A DNA stretch of 56,864 nt from Akkermansiaceae bacterium (GCA_903919975.1 CAIXKE010000077.1:1-56864); one strand, 5' to 3'; positions 44,968 through 54,816 are shown, numbered from the stretch's first letter. Notes: generated by a model from the letters alone, not told the origin. Program-made: numbers and translations.

Positions 44968-46221
44968 ATGGATCAACCGCTCACCGCCCTGTTCGTCGAT
45001 TGCGATTCCTATTTCGCATCGGTCGAACAACACCTGGATCCCAACTTGCGCGGGCGACCGGTGGGAGTGGCTCCGGTGATGGCGGAAAGCTCGTGCTGCA
45101 TCGCCGCATCTTACGAGGCCAAGGCGTTCGGCGTGAAAACCGGCACCCGCATCAGCGACGCTCGCATCCTCTGCCCCGGCATCGCCATCGTGGAATCGAA
45201 ACCCGCTGAATACATCCGCCACCACCACCGCATCGTCGAGGCGGTCGAGGATTGCATCCACGTCGAGGCCGTTCTCAGCATCGATGAAATGTGGGCCTGG
45301 CTGCCACTCAATTTGCGCGAACCCTCCGCCGTCGAGGCCATCGGCAGGAAGATCAAAGAAACCGTCGCTCGCGAAGTCTCACCCGTCATCAAGGTAAGCG
45401 TCGGCGCCGGACCTAACAAGTTCTTGGCTAAAATGGCCAGCAAAATGCGCAAGCCCGACGGCCTCTTCATCATCGAATCCCACGAGCTTCCCGCTGTACT
45501 CCACGAACTGAAACTCCGCGATCTAACCGGCATCGCCCGCAGCATGGAAACCCGCCTGCACGCCGCAGGAATCCATACGGTAGAACGCTTATGTGCGGCA
45601 TCGAAACCCGTGCTGCACGGTGTGTGGGGCGGCGTGATGGGAGATCGGCTGTGGCACTTGCTGCGCGGCGATGAAATTCCGGACATCGTTTCGGCCCGCA
45701 AATCCATCGGCCACAGCCATGTGCTGCCGCCGGAAAGCCGCCACCCGGACCGCGCTTGGCCGATCCTCTGCAAGCTGCTGCACAAAGCCTGCGAACGATT
45801 GCGTTCCCATGGTTTGCTCGCCGGGACACTCACGCTCCAACTCGCCTTCCTTCGCGGCGTTTCATGGGCGGCTGAAGTCCGCAGCGATGAAACCGATTCC
45901 ACCCTCACACTCATGCGCGTGCTCGATCGCCTCTGGCGGGATCGCCCGAAACCCCGCTGCCAACTCCTGCAAGTGGGCGTGATGCTCACCCGGCTTTGCG
46001 AGCACCACAACTACACACCATCCTTGTTCCAAACCATCGCCGAAATCCCTGCCGCTGAAGATCAGGGGAAACACCAACGGTTAGACGCCACGCTCGACAA
46101 ACTGCGCGCCCGCTACGGCCGCAGCGTCGTCTATTACGGCAGCGTCCAGGAAAGCCGGGACAACGCACCCATGCGCATCAGCTTCACCCACATCCCGGAT
46201 CTGAACGTCGAGAGCGACTGA
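44968..46221 (+). CDS. Y-family DNA polymerase (DinB/UmuC-like)
   Basis: Error-prone translesion polymerase of 417 residues. The catalytic carboxylates are D11 in VDCDSYFASVE and D105-E106 in LSIDEMW. The fingers segment CCIAASYEAKAFGVKTGTR is typical. SVGAGPNKFLAKMASKMRKPDG forms the thumb/palm junction. The C-terminal little-finger domain (SIGHSHVLPPE) diverges from DinB, and the end lacks a clear beta-clamp QLxLF motif. It may therefore belong to a less-studied Y-family branch. An apparent LexA box precedes it. It is convergent with tpiA. Confidence 0.88.
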   Translation: MDQPLTALFVDCDSYFASVEQHLDPNLRGRPVGVAPVMAESSCCIAASYEAKAFGVKTGTRISDARILCPGIAIVESKPAEYIRHHHRIVEAVEDCIHVEAVLSIDEMWAWLPLNLREPSAVEAIGRKIKETVAREVSPVIKVSVGAGPNKFLAKMASKMRKPDGLFIIESHELPAVLHELKLRDLTGIARSMETRLHAAGIHTVERLCAASKPVLHGVWGGVMGDRLWHLLRGDEIPDIVSARKSIGHSHVLPPESRHPDRAWPILCKLLHKACERLRSHGLLAGTLTLQLAFLRGVSWAAEVRSDETDSTLTLMRVLDRLWRDRPKPRCQLLQVGVMLTRLCEHHNYTPSLFQTIAEIPAAEDQGKHQRLDATLDKLRARYGRSVVYYGSVQESRDNAPMRISFTHIPDLNVESD

Positions 46222-46245
46222 GCTCCCAACGTCCCGCGAAGCGCT

Positions 46246-47043
46246 TTACTCTTCCGATTGAGAAGATCCGTTGCGGATGATTTCCAGGAAGCTCTGCGGT
46301 TCGAGCGCCGCACCGCCAATGAGCGCGCCATCGATGTCCGGGCAGGCCATGAGTTCGGCGGCGTTGTTAGGCTTCACACTGCCGCCGTATTGGATGCGGA
46401 TGCGGGAAGCGGCGTCTTGGCCGTAGAGCTCGGCGACGAGCGAGCGGACAAACGCGTGGGCGTCCTGCGCTTGCTGGGATGTGGCGGTGACGCCGGTGCC
46501 GATGGCCCAAACGGGTTCGTAGGCAATCACGATATCAGCCAAGTCTTTTTCGCTGATATCCTTGAGGCCTTCGGTGACCTGAGTGCGGAGCACGCTTTCA
46601 AGCTTGCCGCCTTCGCGCTCGGCGAGGGTCTCGCCGATGCAGAAAATCGGCTTCAAATTGGCCTCACGGGCTTTTTTGATCTTGGCGTTGATGACCGCAT
46701 CGGTCTCACCATAAATCGCCCGGCGCTCGCTGTGGCCGAGGATCACATAATGCACGAAAAATTCGCGCAACATCAGGACGCTAATCTCGCCGGTGTAGGC
46801 TCCGGCATCGAATTGCGAGCAATTCTGCGCGGCGATCTGAATGGCGTGGGCGTTTTGAACAGCCGTGGCAGTATGAAGAAGATCCGCAAGTTTCGGCAAC
46901 GAAACAAACGGCGGAGCAATCACGATTTCACACGGGAAATCCTGACCCTGAAGTTTTGATAGAAAACTTTTCACAAAATCTTCCGTTTCGGAAGCACCCT
47001 TGTTCATTTTCCAGTTGGCGGCGAAAATCGGTTTGCGGTTCAT
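46246..47043 (-). CDS. tpiA: Triosephosphate isomerase
   Basis: Interconverts dihydroxyacetone phosphate and glyceraldehyde 3-phosphate. The 265 residues include NWKMNKG (catalytic lysine), LGHSERR (catalytic histidine), IVIAYEPVWAIGTGVTA (catalytic glutamate and phosphate loop) and YGGSVKPNN. It is third in a purC-pgk-tpiA run on the minus strand, 61 bp after pgk. Confidence 0.97.
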   Translation of the reverse strand: MNRKPIFAANWKMNKGASETEDFVKSFLSKLQGQDFPCEIVIAPPFVSLPKLADLLHTATAVQNAHAIQIAAQNCSQFDAGAYTGEISVLMLREFFVHYVILGHSERRAIYGETDAVINAKIKKAREANLKPIFCIGETLAEREGGKLESVLRTQVTEGLKDISEKDLADIVIAYEPVWAIGTGVTATSQQAQDAHAFVRSLVAELYGQDAASRIRIQYGGSVKPNNAAELMACPDIDGALIGGAALEPQSFLEIIRNGSSQSEE

Positions 47044-47104
47044 ACAGTTGTGGATGTTTGGTGTTCGGGGTTCGGGTTTTTAAAAAATTGGATACTTGGA
47101 TGAG

Positions 47105-48349
47105 TTAGGCTTCGCTGAGTGCGGCTACGCCGGGAAGAACTTTGCCTTCGAGGAATTCGAGGCTGGCACCTCCGCCGGTCGAGCAATGGGTGACTTTTTG
47201 GTCGACCCCGAATTTTTTGGCGGCCGTGGCGGTATCTCCCCCGCCGACGACGGTGATGGCACCCGCGTCTGTGGCGGCGGCGATAGCTGCGGCCATCGAT
47301 TGAGTACCGGCGGAAAAGGCATCGAATTCAAACACGCCCGGAGGCCCGTTCCAGATGATCGTCTTGGAAGCAGCGATCACCTTGGCAAACAACTCGCGGG
47401 TTTGCGGGCCGGCATCCAGACCCATGATTCCGGCCGGAATGTGGTCGGTGGCGGCGGAAAGATTGGCGTCCGGCGCGAACTTGTCCGCACAGACGAAGTC
47501 CACGGGAAGGTGGAGATTCACACCCTTGGCTTTCGCTTTGGCGGCGAGCTCAGGGATGATTTTCGCACCCTCGGCATCGAACAAGCTATCGCCGATTTCC
47601 ATGCCACTGAGAACCTTGCGGAAGGTGAAAGCCATGCCGCCGCCGATGATGATGTCGTCGGCTTTATCGAGCAGGTTGGTAATGAGCGGGATTTTGTCGG
47701 CAATCTTCGCGCCGCCAAGAATGGCGAGCAGCGGGCGCTTCGGCGTGTCGAGCACGGCATTGAAGGCATTGATTTCCGCCTCCATCAGGAAACCAGCGGC
47801 TTTCTGCGGGAGATCCACACCGACCATCGAGCTATGCGCACGGTGCGCGGTGCCGAATGCGTCGTTGACGAAAATATCGCCGAGCTTGGTGAGGCTGGCA
47901 CGGAAGGCCTCGACTTTGGCCGGGGCCGCCTTGATCGAAGTGCCGTCCGCCTGCTTGACCTTGCCCTCTTCCTCGATGTGGAAGCGGAGGTTTTCCAGCA
48001 AGACGATTTTACCTGGCTGGAGACTCGCGGGCGAGCAGGTGGCTTCGACTTCGGGGCCGACGCAATCCTGAAGGAAATCCACCGGTTTTCCGAGAAGCTT
48101 GCTGAGTTCGTTGGCGACGGGTTGCAGCGAGAACTTCTCGTTGCGCTGTCCATCCGGGCGGCCGAGGTGGGACATAAGGACCACCGCCGCGCCTTTTTCC
48201 AAGGCGTATTGAATCGTTGGCAACGCAGCGACAATACGCTGGTTGTTGGTAATGGCACCGGTGGTTTTGTCCTGCGGGACGTTGAAATCGACGCGGATAA
48301 GAACGCGTTTGCCGGAAAGATCGAGGTCGCGAATGGATAGCTTGGCCAT
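47105..48349 (-). CDS. pgk: Phosphoglycerate kinase
   Basis: Makes ATP from 1,3-bisphosphoglycerate and ADP in glycolysis. From the ATG at 48349 ([17 protein letters not shown]) it has 414 residues. [44 protein letters not shown] and GGAKIADKI are family motifs, and the C-terminal [12 protein letters not shown] and [16 protein letters not shown] close the nucleotide site. It sits between purC and tpiA. Confidence 0.98.
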   Translation of the reverse strand: MAKLSIRDLDLSGKRVLIRVDFNVPQDKTTGAITNNQRIVAALPTIQYALEKGAAVVLMSHLGRPDGQRNEKFSLQPVANELSKLLGKPVDFLQDCVGPEVEATCSPASLQPGKIVLLENLRFHIEEEGKVKQADGTSIKAAPAKVEAFRASLTKLGDIFVNDAFGTAHRAHSSMVGVDLPQKAAGFLMEAEINAFNAVLDTPKRPLLAILGGAKIADKIPLITNLLDKADDIIIGGGMAFTFRKVLSGMEIGDSLFDAEGAKIIPELAAKAKAKGVNLHLPVDFVCADKFAPDANLSAATDHIPAGIMGLDAGPQTRELFAKVIAASKTIIWNGPPGVFEFDAFSAGTQSMAAAIAAATDAGAITVVGGGDTATAAKKFGVDQKVTHCSTGGGASLEFLEGKVLPGVAALSEA

Positions 48350-48434
48350 GGGGCGGGGATCCCGCCTTAGACCGGACTTCGTGTCAAGACATGCGTAGCC
48401 CAAAAACTGCGCAATCTTGCCGGAAAACTGTGCA

Positions 48435-49148
48435 TCAACCGAGGGTTTCTTTCACCCGCCCGAGGACTTCCTCGTAAGCTTCCATCACATTGCCGAGGTT
48501 GCGGCGGAAACGGTCTTTATCCATTTTTTCGCCGGTCTTCAAATCCCACAGGCGGCAACCGTCGGGGCTGATCTCATCCGCAAGCACGATGACCGATGGA
48601 TCGGAAGCCAAGCGACCAAATTCCAGTTTGAAGTCCACCAGCTTGAGGCCGCACTTGGCGAAAAACGCACTGAGCAAGTCGTTCACCTTGAGCGCCGACG
48701 TCCGCAAATGAACCAGATCCTCTGGCGTGGCGAGATGCATCTCACGGATGTAATCATCGTTGATGAGGGGATCGCCGAGTTCGTCGCTCTTGTAGGAAAA
48801 TTCGACGATCGGCTGGCTGAAAACGTGACCCTCGGCCATGCCGGTGCGCTTGCAGAAACTGCCTGCGGCGACATTCCGCACGATCACCTCAACCATCAAA
48901 ATATCGACTTTTTTGACCTCAACGTTGGTTTCATCGATCTCACGGACGAAGTGAGTCGGAATTCCTTCTTTTTCCAGCATGACATAGATCAGCGTACTGA
49001 TCGCGTTGTTGAGGCGGCCCTTTTTATCGAAGCTCTCCTTCTTCTCACCGTTGAAAGCGGTGGCGTCGTTTTTGAACTCCATGCGGAGCGTATCGGGATT
49101 TTCGGTGGCCCAGAGACGCTTGGATTTGCCTTCGTAAAGTGGTGTCAT
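48435..49148 (-). CDS. purC: SAICAR synthetase
   Basis: Joins aspartate to CAIR in purine synthesis (phosphoribosylaminoimidazole-succinocarboxamide synthase). The 237-residue length is that of the short bacterial form. [26 protein letters not shown], and [14 protein letters not shown] mark the ATP and metal sites. It comes first in the purC-pgk-tpiA run; the guaBA pair of the same pathway is far away. Confidence 0.97.
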   Translation of the reverse strand: MTPLYEGKSKRLWATENPDTLRMEFKNDATAFNGEKKESFDKKGRLNNAISTLIYVMLEKEGIPTHFVREIDETNVEVKKVDILMVEVIVRNVAAGSFCKRTGMAEGHVFSQPIVEFSYKSDELGDPLINDDYIREMHLATPEDLVHLRTSALKVNDLLSAFFAKCGLKLVDFKLEFGRLASDPSVIVLADEISPDGCRLWDLKTGEKMDKDRFRRNLGNVMEAYEEVLGRVKETLG

Positions 49149-49231
49149 GACGTCTTCCTAAGTCCCGACCCGCCTGCGGTCAAGCTGTGTCGATTGCATA
49201 TCCACATATTTTCGAGCTCCCCACGCCCCGC

Positions 49232-50623
49232 TCACGACAACCGGAGCCGGGCATGCCGCTCGGCCATCGTCCACGCCTCTTGCGGGACCAGATCCCGCCA
49301 GCGCTCGTCGCCTGCGAGAATCATCCGGCACACATCGCGCCCAGTGGATGCCAACAAAGTTTCATCCCCACAGGAAACGCCCTGAATCCGGCCGTTCTCG
49401 ATGAAATGCCGGTAGAGATGCAGGCAGTTTTCCGGCGCATGAAAAGTCTCGGCACTCACCAGTTCCCCGGTCTTGCGGTTTCTCCACGGAAAAACCTGCA
49501 GCGTCACCCCCTTTTTAAATAATCTGCCAAAGGATTCCAACAAACCTCCCGCAAGATTCGCCGACCACTTCGCTTTGAACAATTCATTCAGCAATCCAAT
49601 ACTCAAAATAATACCCACCGGTTTGTTGGTGCAGCGGTTGAGAAACGCAGCGAGCCGGTGAAACTCCGCACAACTGGAAACCAGCACGGTTTTCCCCAAC
49701 GATTGCAGGGCGTCCGAGCGGTCGAGGAAATCCACCGGATCGATGCCCGGGCCGCGCAGCAAATTCGCCATCGAGATTTCGCAGAGCTCGATCGCCGCGC
49801 CACGATCTTCGGCCGCCAGCGATCTGGAGAAACCGTCACGGGTCTGATCCAACATGGCCAGATGCAGATTGAGCACCGGATCAAAACTACCGCGCAACAG
49901 CAACACCGGGTGGCGGTAAAGCACTTCGGTGGGTTGCACGACTTCGCCGCTCGGCAAAAACATCGTCGCATCGGTGAGACCGCTTTCCACCAGTTGCAGC
50001 GCGCACAAGCGGTTGTCAAAAAATCCGTAGCCATGGCCCGAGAATTTCAAGAGATCCACCTCCACTCTCCCTAACTTAAGGTTGTCCCGCAACGACTCGA
50101 CGAATTGCCTCAAGTGGCCGCGATGGCGGAAGGCCGCGTAAATCAAGTTCAAGCCGACCACGCCAAGCGCTTCCATCTGACCAATCGTATCCGGGTCAAG
50201 CAATCTCACGTGCAGCAGAATATCGGATGGTGGATCGCCCGGTTTCATCTGAAACCGGATGCCCAGCCAACCGTGGCACTCGCCGCTGTCGTTGTATCCG
50301 CGCGCACGGACCGTATTGCAGAAGGAGAAAAATGTCGTCTCATTGCCGCGTTTCGGGCCCAAACGCTCTAACAACAAAGCGTATTCGTGATCCAGCATCG
50401 CCCCCAATCGCTCGGCGGAGACATACCTCTCGGCATGCCCATAGATTGCATCGCTCATGGTCATGTCATAAGCGGAAATGGTTTTCGCAACCAGCCCCGC
50501 CGTGCCGGACGCGCGGAAAAACCAATTGCCTGTTTCTTGGCCGGCGCCGATTTCCGCAAACGCGCCATAGACCTGCGGATCAAGATTGAGTTCGAGCGCT
50601 TTATCGTAAGAGGTCGGATTCAT
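49232..50623 (-). CDS. Conserved protein of unknown function, about 460 residues
   Basis: From the ATG at 50623 (MNPTSYDKALELNLDPQVYG) this soluble 463-residue protein belongs to a family I recall from Verrucomicrobia and Bacteroidetes, characterised by YGAFAEIGAGQETGNWFFRA and SAYDMTMSDAIYG. Some database entries name relatives as nucleotidyl- or adenylyltransferases, but I see no HxGH or other supporting motif. Other conserved-looking text is RARGYNDSGECHGWLGIRFQ and PVGIILSIGLLNELF. Its ATG overlaps the stop of the zinc-ribbon membrane protein by 4 nt (ATGA), so the two are coupled. Function unknown. Confidence 0.75.
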   Translation of the reverse strand: MNPTSYDKALELNLDPQVYGAFAEIGAGQETGNWFFRASGTAGLVAKTISAYDMTMSDAIYGHAERYVSAERLGAMLDHEYALLLERLGPKRGNETTFFSFCNTVRARGYNDSGECHGWLGIRFQMKPGDPPSDILLHVRLLDPDTIGQMEALGVVGLNLIYAAFRHRGHLRQFVESLRDNLKLGRVEVDLLKFSGHGYGFFDNRLCALQLVESGLTDATMFLPSGEVVQPTEVLYRHPVLLLRGSFDPVLNLHLAMLDQTRDGFSRSLAAEDRGAAIELCEISMANLLRGPGIDPVDFLDRSDALQSLGKTVLVSSCAEFHRLAAFLNRCTNKPVGIILSIGLLNELFKAKWSANLAGGLLESFGRLFKKGVTLQVFPWRNRKTGELVSAETFHAPENCLHLYRHFIENGRIQGVSCGDETLLASTGRDVCRMILAGDERWRDLVPQEAWTMAERHARLRLS

Positions 50624-51798
50624 GGTGTTTTCACGGTTTCCAGCAACCATCCGTTAGCGATGATTTTTTCGATGATCACTTGGTTGTCAGCCTTGGCGGC
50701 TGCGGGGAATTTCAGCAAAAGCGTCAAGGCTGACTGTTTTTTGTCCAGCGGCAGTTTAAGATCGGAAGCCAACTCCGAGTTACGCCCGGCATAGCCGTAA
50801 ATCTCCAATTGTCCATCCGGTGACTCGAGGCGATACGCATTCCATTTTTGCTCATCGGAAAACGCGAAATTATAATAGCTAACAGGCTCCAACAACACGC
50901 GAAACAATTTTCCGGTAGTCGGCTTGGAGTCCATAAATTCCTCCCATGGCATTTCAGACCAACCCACCCAGCTCTCCCAATCGATCTTAATTCCCTCTGG
51001 AGTCTCGCAAAACGCCAGCGCCCGATCCTGACCATCGCGGGTCCGGACTTTCACCTCGAAACTGGATCCCATCTTGTATAATCCACCTGCCGTATTGAAT
51101 TCCATCAAGCCTGAAGCCTCGATTTCTCCCCCAGGATAATGACTGCGCATCCTCGCCTCCGCCACCTGCGGATTTCGAACGAGAGGCAACATCTCCTCGA
51201 TCCGGCGGGCATCAAGAAATTGACCAACCAAGAGCTTCGCTTGCGCCAGCAAGGCCGCATCTAATTTCTGAGGATCCGATGACGGAACCATTTCAGTGGT
51301 TTTGGATTTAATGAAAACAGGTGGCACCGCCCCTGCCAATTGCCGCGATTTCAAATCACCTACTCCGAAAATGGCCAGCACCCCGACAACCAACAAAAAC
51401 AACATCGCTCCACCCATCAGCATCCAGAACATCTGGCGGTTTTCCTCAAGCTCGGAAACCGTATCCGGCATCAACTTCTGGTCCCATGCATGGCCCCCTC
51501 CATGAGGATGCTTTTTTTTTCTCAGCGGCGTTTTTATCCGGGGATTGGAAGAATTCAATTCATTCCCCTCCGATGCCGCCCCCTTCAATGGCAACACCAA
51601 AGGAGGAAGCTTATCCCCCGCAGCCGGAATCCTCAACAAAATCAGGCATCCCGGACACAAGCCCCCCTGCCCGTCATGATCCTTCGGGACCCGAAACACA
51701 AACCGGCAATCCGGGCACACATAACCGCTCCACTGTTGGGCGCTCTCTTTCGTCTCTGGCACGGCCAGACACTGCACCGCCCGACCCGCCGCCTGCAA
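50620..51798 (-). CDS. Zinc-ribbon, single-pass membrane protein (paralogue 2)
   Basis: An N-terminal zinc ribbon (CPDC then CPGC) is followed by a histidine-rich basic linker (RKKKHPHGGGHAW), one membrane helix (MLMGGAMLFLLVVGVLAIFG) and a roughly 240-residue periplasmic domain. The internal segment KIDWESWVGWSEMPWEEF aligns with the protein at 36263-37360, and the architecture is the same. There is no ATG before the zinc ribbon: TTG at 51798 or GTG at 51777 or 51762 must be used. It is coupled to the gene of unknown function downstream by an ATGA overlap. Function unknown. Confidence 0.7.
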   Translation of the reverse strand: MQAAGRAVQCLAVPETKESAQQWSGYVCPDCRFVFRVPKDHDGQGGLCPGCLILLRIPAAGDKLPPLVLPLKGAASEGNELNSSNPRIKTPLRKKKHPHGGGHAWDQKLMPDTVSELEENRQMFWMLMGGAMLFLLVVGVLAIFGVGDLKSRQLAGAVPPVFIKSKTTEMVPSSDPQKLDAALLAQAKLLVGQFLDARRIEEMLPLVRNPQVAEARMRSHYPGGEIEASGLMEFNTAGGLYKMGSSFEVKVRTRDGQDRALAFCETPEGIKIDWESWVGWSEMPWEEFMDSKPTTGKLFRVLLEPVSYYNFAFSDEQKWNAYRLESPDGQLEIYGYAGRNSELASDLKLPLDKKQSALTLLLKFPAAAKADNQVIIEKIIANGWLLETVKTP

Positions 51799-51883
51799 GC
51801 TTTGGCTTAAACTCCGACCATTAGCAGATCATTTCTCTTTCTGGGTTGAACCTTCCGGCTTTCAGAGCAACAACCACCCCAAC

Positions 51884-53020
51884 ATGAATTTCGACTTCGA
51901 CACCCCAATCCCGCGCCGCGAAACCGGCTGCATCAAATACGATCGCCGTCCTGAGCTCGATCCCTTCTGGGTGGCGGACATGGATTTTGCTTCCGCTCCC
52001 CCTATCATCGACGCCCTCCACCGCCGCATCGACCACGGCATCTTCGGCTATGCCCAGGCCCACGAGGGCCTCAATGACGCGGTTCTCACTTACCTGCGTG
52101 ATCGCCGCAATGCCACGGTCCCCCTCGATCAAATCGTCCACCTCGGCGGCCTCGTCCCCGCCCTTTCCCTTGCCGGACGCGCATTCTGCCAACCCGGCGA
52201 AGCCATCATGACCTGCACTCCGATCTATCCGCCCTTCCTCGGCGTCCACCGGGATGCCTCCGCGGAACTGATCACCGTGGATCACATCCTAACAGGAGAA
52301 AACTGGAGCTTCGATTGGGAGGCCATGGAACGCGCTGTCACCCCTGCCACCCGCCTGTTTCTTCTCTGCAATCCGCAAAACCCCCTCGGCCGTGCGTTTT
52401 CCCCTGCGGAAATCCAGCGGATCGCCGATTTCTGCGAGCGCCATGACCTCATCCTCATCTCCGATGAAATCCACTGCGACCTCATCTTCGATGAATCCGC
52501 CACCCCGCATTTCTCCGCGCTGAATCTCCCCGAACGTTTCGCCGAGCGCACCATCACCCTGCTCTCGCCCAGCAAGACATGGAACATCGCCGGCCTCGGT
52601 TACGCCTACGCCGTCATCCCTAACGAATCCGTCCGTCGTAAATTCCGCGCCGCCAGCGGCCACACCCTCGCCGAAATCAACGCCCTCTCCTACTACGCCG
52701 CCGAGGCCGCCTACCGCCACGGCGAACCATGGCGCTTGGAATTGCTCGCTTACCTCAAACAAAACCGCGATTCCCTCATCGACTTCATCCGCACCCGCTG
52801 CCCCGGCCTCACCGTGCGCCATAGCGACGCCACCTACCTCGCTTGGCTCGACGCCAGCGCGCTCGGCCACCCAAACCCAGCCCTCCACTTCGAGAAATCC
52901 GCCGGACTTTTCCTCTCCGACGGCGCGTTTTTCGGCTGGCCCCAGCACATCCGTTTCAACTTCGGTTGTCCGCACGCCAGAATGCTCGAAGGCCTCGAAA
53001 AAATCGCGGCGGCGCTCTGA
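51884..53020 (+). CDS. PatB/MalY-type C-S lyase (PLP aminotransferase fold)
   Basis: A 378-residue pyridoxal-phosphate enzyme of the cystathionine beta-lyase branch of class I aminotransferases. Landmarks are FWVADMDFASAPPII at the N-terminus, FGYAQAHEGL, CTPIYPPF, CNPQNPLGRAF, SDEIHCDLIF, SPSKTWNIAGLGYAY with the PLP lysine, and FGCPHARMLEGL. Such enzymes release pyruvate, ammonia and a thiol from cystathionine or related C-S substrates. It looks monocistronic; the accessory region begins directly after it. Confidence 0.92.
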   Translation: MNFDFDTPIPRRETGCIKYDRRPELDPFWVADMDFASAPPIIDALHRRIDHGIFGYAQAHEGLNDAVLTYLRDRRNATVPLDQIVHLGGLVPALSLAGRAFCQPGEAIMTCTPIYPPFLGVHRDASAELITVDHILTGENWSFDWEAMERAVTPATRLFLLCNPQNPLGRAFSPAEIQRIADFCERHDLILISDEIHCDLIFDESATPHFSALNLPERFAERTITLLSPSKTWNIAGLGYAYAVIPNESVRRKFRAASGHTLAEINALSYYAAEAAYRHGEPWRLELLAYLKQNRDSLIDFIRTRCPGLTVRHSDATYLAWLDASALGHPNPALHFEKSAGLFLSDGAFFGWPQHIRFNFGCPHARMLEGLEKIAAAL

Positions 53021-53170
53021 TCTTACACCAGATCCAATCCTCTCGGCCTCTCTGGTGCATACCAATCAGCACGGCCCAAGGAACCATCAACCCTCGATGG
53101 GGTCAGGCCTCGCGGATTCACGTGATGTGGCGCTGTGGCTGATACATAGACCATGCGTGGCACCAGGCCG

Positions 53171-53485
53171 TTAGAAATAGTGCCCAAGGCGCTGAATCCG
53201 GTAGAGAGTCCGTGGCGCGCTCTGCCGTGTGCCAGCATTTCTTGGTATCGCTGCAGCGCATTTTCTACATGAGATCTGAGGCTCTGCATGCTCGGTCAAA
53301 TAAACACCCTGACAACCATCCCTGGTGTAGCAGATGCGATGCACATGATAGATCACATCATCATGAAGCGGCCCATCCGGCAGAAGGAAAGGATGAGCAT
53401 CGTGAGGCGCGAGGGATTTGAGCGGCAGCGGTCCGCACTCAATGTTGATGGCGACGACGCGGTCGCCGGGAGCGAAGGTTTCCAT
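53171..53485 (-). CDS. Small hypothetical protein near DUF932 gene
   Basis: A 104-residue open frame starting METFAPGDRVVAINIEC, with LPDGPLHDDVIYHVHRICYT and GCQGVYLTEHAEP. The first 70 residues look like a real small domain with a basic, SH3-like flavour. The last 35 (cysteine- and arginine-rich, ending LGHYF) look out of frame, so the gene may be truncated or shifted near 53280. It lies 42 bp downstream of the DUF932 gene on the same strand, which is its main context. Confidence 0.45.
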   Translation of the reverse strand: METFAPGDRVVAINIECGPLPLKSLAPHDAHPFLLPDGPLHDDVIYHVHRICYTRDGCQGVYLTEHAEPQISCRKCAAAIPRNAGTRQSAPRTLYRIQRLGHYF

Positions 53486-53527
53486 GGGAAGCGTTGTTGG
53501 TTAGTAGTTTAGGGATCGTTGTTTCCG

Positions 53528-54493
53528 TCAGTGGCGCATGGTCTTTCCCGCAGCGACAGGTTTCGAGAGCTGATCCAAGTGCGAGGCTATGGAGAAACCG
53601 GACAGCGATGCCGCCGTCCTGAAATCCCGCAGCCACGCCCCGGCATGGCGTTCAAGGGTGGATCGATCCCGGCGGAAGCGTGGGCTTTGCGGCGGACGGG
53701 AGGCGATGTCGGTCATGGTGTTGAAGGCGGCATAGGCGTTTTGGCCGAGTTGGTTGAAATAGCCGCTCAGGCGGGTTTCCAGATCGGTGTCGAGTTTCGC
53801 CTGCTCGTCGCGTTCCCAAGATTTCGGATTTTCCGGTAGGCTGGGCCATCCGATGACATGGCGGACCAGTTTCCCTGCTTCCTTCGGGGTGATCCCGACG
53901 GCCCGCACACTGGCGAGCGTTTTGCTGAATTCATCGCGGAGAGCGGACATCCCAGCGAAGGGGCGGGCGACTTTGAGAGAGTGGATACCCTGACGAGTGT
54001 GCGGCACAGTCAGTGTGGCGGCCTCCTGTTCGAAGATGACGCCGTTGCTGCAATGCTCGCGGAGGAACCCCACATCGATCCGCAGGGCGCGGCTGCCATT
54101 GTAGCTGTTGGTGATGCGGACGAAGGGCGTGAAGGTTTCCGACGCGCCACCATTGCCCCACAGGTTCATGGCATGCGCCTGGTGGTGGATGTCCATCGCC
54201 ACCCAGCTCCGGGTGCCCGGACCATGGCCTTCCATGAAGGTCCATTCTCCTGCCGTCGTGTCAGGGAAGGCTTCGAGGCAGAATTTGTGACACAAGGTCA
54301 CTGCCTGCTGATTGGTGAAAATCTGATAGCCAGCGCCAACAATGCCCAAGATGTCCCCGGTATCGGCTGCGATGAGAGCCTTCTTGTTGGGAACCCGCAC
54401 GTCCCCTGCCCTGCCATTGCGGGTGACGGTGGCGAAGACTTTGGCTTCTTCGATGGGGAAAAACCATTCGGATCGTGAGGTGTTTCGGTTCAT
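53528..54493 (-). CDS. DUF932 (phage/plasmid-like) protein
   Basis: A 321-residue soluble protein of the DUF932 family, which is carried by phages, plasmids and integrative elements. From the ATG at 54493 (MNRNTSRSEWFFPIEEA) it shows VPNKKALIAADTGDILGIVG, FVRITNSYNGSRALRIDVGF and REHCSNGVI, all typical of the family. No activity is known. It is the first sign of the mobile tail that extends to the window end. Confidence 0.85.
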   Translation of the reverse strand: MNRNTSRSEWFFPIEEAKVFATVTRNGRAGDVRVPNKKALIAADTGDILGIVGAGYQIFTNQQAVTLCHKFCLEAFPDTTAGEWTFMEGHGPGTRSWVAMDIHHQAHAMNLWGNGGASETFTPFVRITNSYNGSRALRIDVGFLREHCSNGVIFEQEAATLTVPHTRQGIHSLKVARPFAGMSALRDEFSKTLASVRAVGITPKEAGKLVRHVIGWPSLPENPKSWERDEQAKLDTDLETRLSGYFNQLGQNAYAAFNTMTDIASRPPQSPRFRRDRSTLERHAGAWLRDFRTAASLSGFSIASHLDQLSKPVAAGKTMRH

Positions 54494-54816
54494 GACACCC
54501 CAACTGTAGAAGGAGGGGTGGGACAAATGTGGGGGGAGGGTAGTAAATTTTTCGAATTTTGGAATGGAATCTAGCCATTGATGGCCGCCACGGGCCATTA
54601 TTGGCAAAACTTCTCAAATTAGTCTTTCTAGACCACTGAGCAGGTCTGTTCAGGAAGTGCTGAAGAATGCCAAAATGGACAAATTGTGTCTTTTTTTGTA
54701 TATCAGAGCACATTTACCCGCCTACAGGTCTCTTCCCGAGTGAAATCCAATGGTTTGAATCCTGCATGGGAGTTAGGACGAGATCGGGAAATTCTATCTG
54801 TGTGGATGCTCAAATC
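54494..54816. other. Gene-free stretch with AT-rich DNA
   Basis: I see no gene in these 323 bases. They hold a T-run (GTCTTTTTTTGTATATC at about 54688) and are visibly more AT-rich than neighbours. The promoter of the DUF932 gene and the 3' end of the AbiE toxin transcript should lie here. Confidence 0.6.

Noticed and set aside
47096..48340. A 414-codon plus-strand open frame opposite pgk
   Set aside because: Mirror of phosphoglycerate kinase codons; no recognisable domain and composition typical of an antisense shadow.
53023..53289. An 88-codon minus-strand open frame after patB
   Set aside because: It overlaps the small hypothetical gene in another frame, is proline/arginine-rich and matches nothing I recognise. 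It might be the shifted end of that gene, but this cannot be decided here.
54740..54790. GGTTTGAATCC near 54752 considered as a tRNA T-arm
   Set aside because: The flanking bases do not pair as a T-stem and no acceptor, D or anticodon arm can be drawn.
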